Positions 1 to 6,415 of a stretch of 10,869 nt of DNA are shown one piece after another. Position 1 is the first letter of the stretch, and each line of letters begins with the position of its first letter. A program made the position numbers and the translations under genes. A model generated the notes under the pieces. That model made no database searches and was not told the origin of the DNA. It was given only the letters and a program-made list of their open reading frames with translations. Source of the stretch: Microcaldota archaeon (GTDB lineage: Archaea > Micrarchaeota > Micrarchaeia > Micrarchaeales > CABMGC01). The stretch is taken from NCBI GenBank assembly GCA_021851985.1, contig JAJZOS010000018.1, forward strand, positions 1-10,869. Reading direction: 5' to 3'.

Positions 1-129
1 TCCCGAAGCGCAAGATGTGTACTAAGCACATCTCCGACAAACTTACCATAGATCATCTATCAAATGTCGCAACTTGATTATTTAAGTCTTGTCATAAGTA
101 GTCTCAAACGGAGTTGGCCTGAATGCCAT
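1..129. other. Non-coding stretch with inverted repeats, function unknown
   Basis: No convincing coding region and no tRNA or rRNA I can recognise lies here, downstream of the minus-strand tRNA-Asn. Three inverted repeats are visible. One is a perfect 7-bp stem with a 7-nt loop at 13-33 (AGATGTG and CACATCT). The second is CGACA at 35-39 with TGTCG at 65-69. Nested inside the second is ATAGAT at 48-53 with ATCTAT at 55-60. This could be the end of a structured RNA, a terminator region for the tRNA transcript, or chance. The stretch is cut by the window edge, so nothing firmer can be said. Confidence 0.3.
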
Positions 130-201
130 CGCCCGAAGCAGGGATCGAACCTGCAACCTAGCGGTTAACAGCCGCTCGCTCTACCATTGAGCTATTCGGG
201 C
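130..201 (-). tRNA. tRNA-Asn (anticodon GTT)
   Basis: Read on the minus strand, a full cloverleaf forms. It has a 7-bp acceptor stem (GCCCGAA with TTCGGGC), D stem GCTC/GAGC with loop AATGGTA, anticodon stem AGCGG/CCGCT with loop CTGTTAA (anticodon GTT, asparagine), a 5-nt variable loop, and T stem GCAGG/CCTGC with loop TTCGATC. The discriminator base is G (position 130). No CCA is encoded, so it must be added after transcription, as in many archaea. There is no intron. The first ten bases of the tRNA overlap the 3' end of the upstream protein gene, whose TAG stop is tRNA positions 8-10. Six Ts on the minus strand (205-210) sit just before the tRNA. No separate promoter is obvious, so it may be processed from a transcript that includes the upstream gene. 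Confidence 0.97.
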
Positions 202-878
202 TTGAAAAAACTGAACGGCTCCGCAAGGTTTATAGCCCGCAGGTATGATGCCGAGTTATCGCCGATCAAGTCTGACGGTTCAAGCGTATCATTTAGGTAG
301 TTATATTTTAAAAACCCATGTGCTTTATCGAAATTTACTTCAGCGCATACGAAAGTAGGGGATTCTTCAGTTATAAGGTCGAATGATCCTATGTACCTTT
401 TCCCTTTGTATAAGAACGAATATACCTTCTCCATTATGCCCATGTCAGAACCTTTCGATATCAGGCTTATAGCTATGGCTTCAGGGCTGTTGAATACCAC
501 GCATGCGACATCTTTGTTTTTTAGCTCCTTCTCTTTTATGGGCCAGCTCTTGAATCCAACTATGGGCATCCTGTAAGAATTGTATCCCTGGTTCTCCCCA
601 AATTTGTCCACGAATTCGAGCTTTTCTTGAGTGCTATTGTTTCCCGGATGGTATATGGCATACCTAGATGCAGCACCTATCACAGAATACAGCGCAATGG
701 TTGTCTTGCCTATCTTGTCAGATGGCACAAATAGGCGGGTTTTTCCTCCTTCCAGGTGGCTGAATATGGCGCTCATGTTGCTGCTGAACGTGCAATTGTA
801 GCGGGCCAGGTCCATCTCGGAGCCGGCTCTCACGAAATACAGACTGAGCATATTGCTAGTTTTTTTCTTTTCAACCAT
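192..878 (-). CDS. Hypothetical protein overlapping tRNA-Asn
   Basis: I do not recognise this protein of about 228 residues. It has no clear signal peptide or membrane segment and looks soluble; no known catalytic motif is evident. I chose the ATG at 876-878 (product begins MVEKKKTSN). A TTG 33 bases upstream (909-911) is in frame and would give 239 residues. A TATA-like element at 931-942 predicts transcription starting near 910, so a leaderless TTG start cannot be excluded, but the ATG with AAGG upstream is more ordinary. The reading frame ends Phe-Phe-Lys-Pro-Glu-TAG, and the AAG, CCC, GAA and TAG codons are built from the 5' end of tRNA-Asn. Its length, lack of internal stops and own promoter-like element support a real gene. 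Function unknown. Confidence 0.72.
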   Translation of the reverse strand: MVEKKKTSNMLSLYFVRAGSEMDLARYNCTFSSNMSAIFSHLEGGKTRLFVPSDKIGKTTIALYSVIGAASRYAIYHPGNNSTQEKLEFVDKFGENQGYNSYRMPIVGFKSWPIKEKELKNKDVACVVFNSPEAIAISLISKGSDMGIMEKVYSFLYKGKRYIGSFDLITEESPTFVCAEVNFDKAHGFLKYNYLNDTLEPSDLIGDNSASYLRAINLAEPFSFFKPE

Positions 879-930
879 GTTCAACGCCTTGACAAGAATG
901 CATGACGACAATTCATAAGATTGCCTGCAT

Positions 931-942
931 AATTATTTATAA
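931..942 (-). promoter_or_regulatory. TATA box for the 192-878 gene
   Basis: On the minus strand the sequence TTATAAATAATT resembles an archaeal TATA box. It lies about 25 bp before a likely transcription start near 910. It overlaps the TAA stop codon (937-939) of the neighbouring upstream gene, so the two genes share sequence here. Confidence 0.45.
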
Positions 943-1740
943 GTGGCGTGCTATCAGACCAATTATATACATCACATCGTATGCCGGCTCATATATTATA
1001 GGGAATGACACTGCGCCCTCGCCTATCGCATAATAATCGTTTTCCAGGCTCGCCTTTATTGTATATGTGATGTTCTCCTCCTTGTACACTATAGGACTCG
1101 TCAGCGATTTAACGTATACCTTTGCGCTATACACCCCAGGAGTATACCCATATATTGGATATATGAAATGCCCTGTTGTATGGTGCAGGGCTATTACGGT
1201 CTGGGTATTGTTCCATGCAGGTATGTCTTGCACGCTTATGGTAAATGGATTATCTGATACGCCGGTATTGTTTATTGTTATGTACAGGTTCGTAGGCTCC
1301 CCGGGCCCAGACACTATTGAGGTTGGAGTCACATTCAGCCTGAATACGTTTGGAGTAACATTCACATAAACACGGAAATGCAGTGTTCCTATCCTTGATT
1401 CGTTGCCGGTATTTATTGCGCTTAAATTGAATGCGTATGTACCGTTAGCAGCATTTGGAGAAGGCGTTAGCTCAACGGACAGTTGCCTTCTGTTCAATGA
1501 AGAATTTTCTGCAGTCCAGCCTGCAGGTATCGAAGTCGCAACAAGCCTGTTCCATCCCAAGTTTATTAGGTAGCCAGTGCTGTTTGTAGTAGATGAATTT
1601 ACAGTAATGAAGAATGTCTGGCCGGGGCCAACCTTGCCTAAAAACATGCTCCCGTTATTGGCTATCGTAGCATTGTATGGTTCTGTTACTCTTACGTACG
1701 AAGCACTGCTCGTTAATACTAACGATGCCAGCAGTAACAT
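937..1740 (-). CDS. Secreted, heavily glycosylated Ig-like surface protein
   Basis: A predicted exported protein of 267 residues from the ATG at 1738-1740. It opens with a hydrophobic stretch (MLLLASLVLTSSAS) and continues as a beta-rich, Ser/Thr/Asn-rich ectodomain with 13 N-x-S/T sequons, as expected for an N-glycosylated archaeal surface protein. Segments such as VGPGQTFFITVNSS, and a second strand-rich block around residues 130-230, recall Ig-like domains of the CARDB/NEW3 kind; this is a resemblance, not an identification. It ends in a short hydrophobic run (VMYIIGLI) that might help anchor it. The signal peptide from this ATG lacks a positive N-region. The frame is open upstream to a TAG at 1774-1776, and a CTG at 1762-1764 followed by Lys would give a textbook signal peptide of 275 residues in total. 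It lies downstream of the pilin gene with a TATA-like element between them. Confidence 0.8.
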   Translation of the reverse strand: MLLLASLVLTSSASYVRVTEPYNATIANNGSMFLGKVGPGQTFFITVNSSTTNSTGYLINLGWNRLVATSIPAGWTAENSSLNRRQLSVELTPSPNAANGTYAFNLSAINTGNESRIGTLHFRVYVNVTPNVFRLNVTPTSIVSGPGEPTNLYITINNTGVSDNPFTISVQDIPAWNNTQTVIALHHTTGHFIYPIYGYTPGVYSAKVYVKSLTSPIVYKEENITYTIKASLENDYYAIGEGAVSFPIIYEPAYDVMYIIGLIARHL

Positions 1741-1796
1741 GACAAGTATAGCTGATGCTTTCAGGTGAACACCCTATTAGAATATTATTGATGAAG

Positions 1797-1807
1797 GTAT
1801 AAAACTT
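1797..1807 (-). promoter_or_regulatory. TATA box for the secreted protein gene
   Basis: On the minus strand TTTTATA (1798-1804) is an archaeal TATA-like element in the gap after the pilin gene. It predicts transcription starting near 1775, ahead of GGTG (1770-1773) and the CTG/ATG start candidates. It suggests the secreted protein can be transcribed independently of the regulator-pilin pair. Confidence 0.4.
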
Positions 1808-1819
1808 TATTGTTGGGCA

Positions 1820-2377
1820 TCACGTATACCTTACGGTGAATGATGCGACTTTCTGTGTTGTAACTTTCCCTGGAAGCATATTTGTAGTATAGTTTAGCCA
1901 TAAGTATCCCACAAACGAGTCTCCAAGCGGCTTCTTTGATATCCCGTATGAACTATAGCAATTAACAGTTATTATTGAAACCCCGTCACTGTACATGTCT
2001 ATGCCGTTTGCCATGGCGCTTGATGGATATGCGCTTTGATCGCTTGAATACTTGAGGACGTGTATGTTTCCGTATTCTGGATAATTGGAATTGGTTGAAT
2101 TGACTGCAGATGCACATGCAGCGCCAGTTATATCCATAGTCGCGCCGGTAACTTGGGATAGCTTGATGATGAATGCCCCAGAGGTATTCATAGCGTACGA
2201 ATCGCATATGAATCCAGGCGTTGGAGTGCATGATGATGGAGCAGCATGCGGATTCAATATGCCGGTAGATATAACCACATAAAGCGCAATGCCTATTATT
2301 AGAAGCGCAACTCCGTAAGATACCATGAAATCTAGAGCTACCTGCGATCTTATGCCTTGGGTTTTAGCAATATGCAT
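1820..2377 (-). CDS. Type IV pilin-like protein
   Basis: A 185-residue pilin-like protein. The N-terminus reads MHIAKTQGIRSQ and is followed by a hydrophobic helix at about residues 13-37 (VALDFMVSYGVALLIIGIALYVVIS). This matches the archaeal class III signal layout: a short basic leader, likely cleavage by a prepilin peptidase around Arg10-Ser11/Gln12, and an acidic residue (Asp16) five positions into the mature protein if cut before Gln12. The ALDFMVSYG block resembles the ALEFLMTYG block of pilin-like proteins in DPANN archaea. The ectodomain has four cysteines (50, 58, 88, 140) that could form two disulfides, several N-x-S/T sites, and a C-terminal GYLWLNYTT...VASFTV strand pattern. It starts 4 nt after the response regulator's stop codon, so it is probably co-transcribed and translationally coupled with it. 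No prepilin peptidase or pilus ATPase is in the window. Confidence 0.82.
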   Translation of the reverse strand: MHIAKTQGIRSQVALDFMVSYGVALLIIGIALYVVISTGILNPHAAPSSCTPTPGFICDSYAMNTSGAFIIKLSQVTGATMDITGAACASAVNSTNSNYPEYGNIHVLKYSSDQSAYPSSAMANGIDMYSDGVSIITVNCYSSYGISKKPLGDSFVGYLWLNYTTNMLPGKVTTQKVASFTVRYT

Positions 2378-2381
2378 TTAT

Positions 2382-3590
2382 TCACTCGTCTTCTTCTGGA
2401 TTTGAGGCGCTTTTGCTTACCTTTAGCCTGACTCCGCTCGAATCCCTGGTTATCGTTATGTCGAGGTTGTCCTTCCCGAAAAGCTTTTGGAGCTCATTGT
2501 ACGTGTATGCGCCTATCTCCCCATTCTGTGAATTCCTGCTCTCGAGGATCTCGTCCCTTCGTTCCTTGAGCTTCTCCCTTTCGGTTTCCGTGTACACCAG
2601 CGACAGTTTTGGCACTTCCTTAGACTCAAAAAGGCTTTCGAGATTTAGGTCTATGCGATTGTAGCCTTCATCCTGCACTATAAAAGGCAGCACTGCGGTA
2701 AACTCCCCCTGAAGCTCACTTACTGATGCTTCTACATTTTCCTTTTCGCCCGCAACTACGAATTCTGTAGTATTCAGAAAGCCGGAGAATACCCCTTGTG
2801 ATTTGTTTTTTATTATGTCCTGAAGGAGCTGCGATATCAGCCTCAGTATTACCATTGCCGATTGTTCGCCGAATTTATGCGCATATGTGCCAAGCCCGTC
2901 CACCTTGAGCGTGCCTATAGTATATCGCTCGCCTTCCTTGATTGAACGTTCTATCTCCTTTGATATTCTTTCTTCGTCAGGCAGGTCTATGAGTGGGTCG
3001 AAGCGCTTGCCTTTCTTCTTCAGGAAGAGCGTGACCAGGCTCCTAAGCTCTATAGGGTCGAAAGGCTTTTTTATGTAATAATCTGCCCCGTTTTTAATGC
3101 CTTTAAACCGGTTGTTTGTTGGATCCATTGCGCTTACAAGTATGATGACCGTATTGCTCATGGACGGATCGCTTTTCACAGTCTGGCATATGTCCAAGCC
3201 ATCCTTATTGGGAAGCATCAGGTCCAAGACTACCAGGTTCGGTTTGTTCTCTTTTATAAATGGTATTGCCTCGCCTCCGTCATATATCTGGCTTACTTCA
3301 AAGCCCTTGCCGATTGAAAGCGCCATTAGCTTGTTTATGTTTTTGTCATCTTCAACTATCAGTATCTTGCGAAGCTCATTTTCCTGCTGAAGAAGGTAGT
3401 ATGTCAGTATGCCGCCACTGCTTCGCGATGCTATTGCTTTGCGGCTTTCAAGCGCGGAAAGGGCACCGTCCAATTGGCCTTTTGGTATGCCCCTGCTGAA
3501 CATCGTCTCCTTCAGCTCGTTGTACGTTACCTGCTGCTTCTCGTTTATAATTGAAATCAGGTCTTCTGCAAAATTAGCGTTCTCTGCCAT
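2382..3590 (-). CDS. Response regulator: wHTH-like, receiver, degenerate GGDEF-type domain
   Basis: A 402-residue signalling protein. Residues about 5-66 look like a winged helix (EDLISIINEKQQVTYNELKE). Residues about 74-192 are a CheY-type receiver with acidic pocket Asp81/Asp82, phosphoacceptor Asp123 (VVLDLML), Ser153 (ILVSAMD) and Lys175 (IKKPFD), so it should accept phosphate from a histidine kinase. Residues about 198-290 match the fold signature of a GGDEF domain: FDPLIDLP for the usual DxLTGLPNR, GTLKVDGLG for the LLDxDxFK metal strand, and TTEFVV (274-279) for GGDEFVV. The first metal-binding Asp is Lys229 and the active-site loop is lost, so cyclase activity is very unlikely. The tail of about 110 residues is charged and unidentified. 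I chose the ATG at 3588-3590 because GGTGA lies 5 nt upstream; a GTG at 3597-3599 falls inside that ribosome-binding site. The kinase at 4196-6415 is a natural partner, and the pilin follows in the operon. Confidence 0.9.
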   Translation of the reverse strand: MAENANFAEDLISIINEKQQVTYNELKETMFSRGIPKGQLDGALSALESRKAIASRSSGGILTYYLLQQENELRKILIVEDDKNINKLMALSIGKGFEVSQIYDGGEAIPFIKENKPNLVVLDLMLPNKDGLDICQTVKSDPSMSNTVIILVSAMDPTNNRFKGIKNGADYYIKKPFDPIELRSLVTLFLKKKGKRFDPLIDLPDEERISKEIERSIKEGERYTIGTLKVDGLGTYAHKFGEQSAMVILRLISQLLQDIIKNKSQGVFSGFLNTTEFVVAGEKENVEASVSELQGEFTAVLPFIVQDEGYNRIDLNLESLFESKEVPKLSLVYTETEREKLKERRDEILESRNSQNGEIGAYTYNELQKLFGKDNLDITITRDSSGVRLKVSKSASNPEEDE

Positions 3591-3595
3591 TCCAG

Positions 3596-3600
3596 TCACC
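3596..3600 (-). promoter_or_regulatory. Ribosome binding site GGTGA deciding the regulator start
   Basis: GGTGA matches the archaeal anti-Shine-Dalgarno sequence and lies 5 nt before the ATG at 3588-3590. This favours that ATG over the overlapping GTG at 3597-3599. Confidence 0.6.
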
Positions 3601-3623
3601 GATAATTAATGCCAAAGAAAACC

Positions 3624-3633
3624 TATTATATCT
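3624..3633 (-). promoter_or_regulatory. TATA box for the response regulator-pilin operon
   Basis: On the minus strand AGATATAATA resembles an archaeal TATA box. It predicts a start near 3602, giving a short leader that just contains the GGTGA ribosome-binding site. It lies in the 101-bp divergent region shared with the membrane protein gene at 3692. Confidence 0.45.
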
Positions 3634-3659
3634 TGCCATCTATCTGAACATTTGAGTAA

Positions 3660-3669
3660 GGTATTAAAA
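3660..3669 (+). promoter_or_regulatory. TATA box for the 3692 membrane protein gene
   Basis: GTATTAAAAG is TATA-like and lies about 27 bp before the ATG at 3692, so the transcript is probably leaderless. No Shine-Dalgarno sequence precedes that ATG. Confidence 0.4.
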
Positions 3670-3691
3670 GCTTTATTTGAAAGTATAGCAT

Positions 3692-4168
3692 ATGGCAACC
3701 GTTATAGAACGTAGAAAGTCTTCAATGAAGAAAAACTACTATGCTTATATTGCAATAATAATCGTAGCCGTTATAGTAATCGCTATAGCTGCAAGCTACC
3801 TATCCGCACCCATAAACATATTGTCTCCTGAAACAGTCGCCATAACCTATAAAGGCACGGCATTCGCAATAGGAGGCAATGAATATGTCGCAGTGCTTGG
3901 GAATTACAGCTCAGGCAAGAATGCTGCAGACATATACCTAACTAGATTGCCATCCTTCATAAATAGCGAATTGCAGATATCGCTGAGCGCAGGCAACACG
4001 ACCCACGTGAATTATAATTCAAAATATTCAAATATGGGATTTAGCCTTGTTTCCATCTCAAACGGCACAGCAAGAGTGACCATAGAGCCGCTTAGCGCCT
4101 CATTGGGCATACTTCCAGACAGTGCTAAAATAGGGGATGTTAATCAATTTTCATTTGGGTCTTCTTGA
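3692..4168 (+). CDS. Small membrane-anchored extracytoplasmic protein, unknown function
   Basis: A 158-residue protein not recognised by family. The N-terminus is basic (RRKSSMKKNYY), followed by one strongly hydrophobic helix at about residues 19-38 (IAIIIVAVIVIAIAASYL). The remainder is beta-rich, contains three N-x-S/T sequons and lacks cysteines. The expected topology is N-terminus inside and the C-terminal domain outside the membrane. The start is the ATG 27 bp after a TATA-like element; the in-frame Met12 (MKKNYY) is an alternative. It sits between the response regulator (divergent) and the histidine kinase (convergent), so it may be a surface component or extracellular partner of that signalling pair. 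This link rests on position only. Confidence 0.78.
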   Translation: MATVIERRKSSMKKNYYAYIAIIIVAVIVIAIAASYLSAPINILSPETVAITYKGTAFAIGGNEYVAVLGNYSSGKNAADIYLTRLPSFINSELQISLSAGNTTHVNYNSKYSNMGFSLVSISNGTARVTIEPLSASLGILPDSAKIGDVNQFSFGSS

Positions 4169-4177
4169 CAAAACGCT

Positions 4178-4195
4178 GCATGCATGGCTGCATGC
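4178..4195. terminator. Hairpin between two convergent stop codons
   Basis: GCATGCA (4178-4184) and TGCATGC (4189-4195) form a perfect 7-bp stem with a 4-nt loop, ending exactly next to the histidine kinase TAA (4196-4198). It fills most of the 27-bp gap after the membrane protein's TGA. Being symmetric, it could act on transcripts from both sides. Archaeal terminators rely mainly on U-tracts, and only a run of four Ts follows on the minus-strand reading, so the terminator role is tentative. Confidence 0.35.
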
Positions 4196-6415
4196 TTATG
4201 ATTCCTGATCCTTCTTTGAAGGCTTATAGGCTATCGGAAGCGTAAACCAAAATTTTGTTCCTTTGCCTAGCTGCGAATCGAATTTTATAGTGCCATGGTG
4301 CAGCCTTATGATTTCCTTTGTTATGGCAAGCCCCAGGCCGGTGCCAGTGCCATCAGGCTTTATGAGGCCTCGCTTTTGAGCCTGATAAAATTTCTTGAAA
4401 ATCCCCCTTTTATCGTCATCGCTTATGCCTATGCCTGTATCATATACCTCGCACTGGATTTTGCCTCGTGATTTCTTGAATATGTGCACCTTTATGCTAC
4501 CTTTTTCTGTAAATTTTATGGAGTTGCCTATCAGATTGGCAAAGACCTGTATAAGCCTATTTGGATCAGCTGTTATTATCGGGACATCATAATCCGATTC
4601 CCATTTGAAATCAAGTCCGTTGTTTCTTGCACGCTCTTCCAATGCTTTTATGCTTGGATTATTCTGCATCTCTCTGAGATTTGTCTCCTTTATGTCAAGT
4701 TTTACCTTGTCCGCTTCCAGCTTTGCAGCATCAAGTACCTGTGTTATTATAATCATAAGCCTATCGGATTCGTCCAGAATGGTTTTCATGTATTCCTTCT
4801 GGTCATCGTTCAGTTTGCCGAAATCTCCGTCGTAAAGCAGCTTTGAAAACCCTTTTATGTTTGTCAAAGGCGTCTTGAGCTCATGCGTTATGTCAGATAT
4901 GAATTGCGATTTCAATTCGCTGTTCATCCTGAATCTTTTAGATAGAGCTATCTGGGCTTTTAGTTCGCTTTCCTGATCTTCAAGCCTGCGTTTTGTGGCA
5001 AGCTCCTTTATTAGAAGCAGGTATTCTACGCCATTTCTCCCCTTCAAACCCCTTATTGAATGTATGCTGGGTATTATCTCATGGTTTCTTTTTTGAAGGT
5101 TTATGTATGTGCCATCAACTGCACCGCCAGACTTAACATAAGCTATGTCCCTGTCCAATATTGCTTGGTCTACGTAAAGGCTTCTCACGTCAGTCCCGAT
5201 AATCTCGTCCTTCTTGTATCCAAGTACCTGTTCAAGCGATATATTGCAGTCCCTTATGTAGCCGAGCTCGTCCAATGTCACTGCCGCATCAGATGTTGCA
5301 TTGAGGAATCCATATAGGTTCTCCTTTAAAAGATCGGAATATTTTTCTATGCCTGCATCGGTTGCTACAATCGCATAGCCGTCCCCTATGTCCTTTATAG
5401 AATATCTGACATGCATTGGGGCATTTCCAATAACCATATCTGCAATTCCAGATTTAGATTTTCCAATCTTCTGAAGGTCAGCTTCCTGCTTCCCGGGGGA
5501 TTTTTGAACCAGCTCAAGCAGGTTTTTGCCTGCAAAGTATGCTCCACCTTCAGGTACATCATCAAATTTGCCTATCGCTGACCTTATCCTGAGCTCTTTA
5601 TCCGTTATGAATATGTATATGCCCTTGGATGAATTGACCAGCGATGCGATTGCAATGAATGCATTGCGTTCGGTAGAATCGTTGATGGATATGTGAACCA
5701 TATCATCATTTATTTTATAGGATGATATGCTTATTGTCCGCTCATCCCCGTTTACTGATATCGTAGTATCAATGAATTTTCCGCGCTCCAAAGCAAATAC
5801 TTTTTCCAATGGCGCATTCAGGATGTCCTTGAAATTAGTCTTTGAATTAGAAGTAACTGAAAAGATGGATATTGCACCCTTGTTCAATTTTATTATCTGC
5901 CCGGCGGAATTTACCAGCATCTGCGGCGTGCTTGAGTTAAAAGCAGCATCAAAATAATTTGCTATCTTTAGATTCATTGCAGACTCGCCCTTATATGCGA
6001 GGAACATTCCTATGAAAAATCCGCCTATAGATAGTGCGGTAAGCATATCGTCGCTGAATCGGTTCTCCTGCTTTGCCATCAGCTTTAAAAGTGCTATGGT
6101 CTTGCCGCTTGCGATTATAGGTATGGCGGCAAAACTTGAATATCCTTTATTCTTATAGTTTATGAGTTCAGGAAAAGCAGAATACTCGCTCAGCTGATTG
6201 TCCACATATACCTTTTTTGTATTTTGTATGTATTCATCGAGTTTTTCACTGTAATCCTTGCTTCCGGAGATAAGAGACACGTCAGCGCTGTCGATGCCGA
6301 ATACGTTCTTTACTACCCCTATAAAATTGTTTATGGCCTGCTTGTCGTCAGATGAAGCCTTCACTATTGGAAATATGTCAAGGAAGAACTTATCCATGAG
6401 TATATTCTCCACCAT
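4196..6415 (-). CDS. Cytosolic sensor histidine kinase (GAF-PAS-PAS-PAS-HisKA-HATPase)
   Basis: A 739-residue histidine kinase with no convincing transmembrane helix, so it probably senses an internal signal. Residues about 10-145 resemble a GAF domain (GYSSFAAIPIIASGKTIALLKL). Residues about 155-250 and 255-355 look like divergent PAS domains. Residues about 365-475 form a clearer PAS domain (ITLDELGYIRDCN-like strand, LGYKKDEIIGTDVRSL). A short coiled segment leads to the HisKA domain with phospho-acceptor His511 (SDITHELKTPLTNIKGF). The HATPase domain shows the N box (NRLIQVFANLIGNSIKF, Asn627 and Asn631), G1 box (DTGIGIS, from Asp659), F box (FKKFYQ) and G2 box (GTGTGLGLAI, from 689). All catalytic motifs are intact, and there is no receiver domain, so it needs a separate regulator; the one at 2382-3590 is the obvious candidate. 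The ATG at 6415 is used here; Met7 (6397) has GGTGGAG upstream and may be the true start. Confidence 0.93.
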   Translation of the reverse strand: MVENILMDKFFLDIFPIVKASSDDKQAINNFIGVVKNVFGIDSADVSLISGSKDYSEKLDEYIQNTKKVYVDNQLSEYSAFPELINYKNKGYSSFAAIPIIASGKTIALLKLMAKQENRFSDDMLTALSIGGFFIGMFLAYKGESAMNLKIANYFDAAFNSSTPQMLVNSAGQIIKLNKGAISIFSVTSNSKTNFKDILNAPLEKVFALERGKFIDTTISVNGDERTISISSYKINDDMVHISINDSTERNAFIAIASLVNSSKGIYIFITDKELRIRSAIGKFDDVPEGGAYFAGKNLLELVQKSPGKQEADLQKIGKSKSGIADMVIGNAPMHVRYSIKDIGDGYAIVATDAGIEKYSDLLKENLYGFLNATSDAAVTLDELGYIRDCNISLEQVLGYKKDEIIGTDVRSLYVDQAILDRDIAYVKSGGAVDGTYINLQKRNHEIIPSIHSIRGLKGRNGVEYLLLIKELATKRRLEDQESELKAQIALSKRFRMNSELKSQFISDITHELKTPLTNIKGFSKLLYDGDFGKLNDDQKEYMKTILDESDRLMIIITQVLDAAKLEADKVKLDIKETNLREMQNNPSIKALEERARNNGLDFKWESDYDVPIITADPNRLIQVFANLIGNSIKFTEKGSIKVHIFKKSRGKIQCEVYDTGIGISDDDKRGIFKKFYQAQKRGLIKPDGTGTGLGLAITKEIIRLHHGTIKFDSQLGKGTKFWFTLPIAYKPSKKDQES

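Noticed and set aside
13..33. Anticodon-arm-like hairpin suggesting a second tRNA (TAG, Leu, on the minus strand)
   Set aside because: The loop has T at position 37, the stem is 7 bp, and no D arm, T arm or acceptor stem can be built around it.
2382..3590. Active diguanylate cyclase
   Set aside because: The GGDEF signature is TTEF and the first metal-binding Asp is Lys, so synthesis of c-di-GMP is not expected despite the fold-level match.
3591..3599. GTG start for the response regulator at 3597-3599
   Set aside because: The GTG falls inside the GGTGA ribosome-binding site that is well spaced for the ATG at 3588-3590.
4484..4846. Plus-strand open frame of 120 codons within the kinase gene
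   Set aside because: It lies antisense to the HATPase region with intact N, G1 and G2 boxes; no start signal or family motif supports it.
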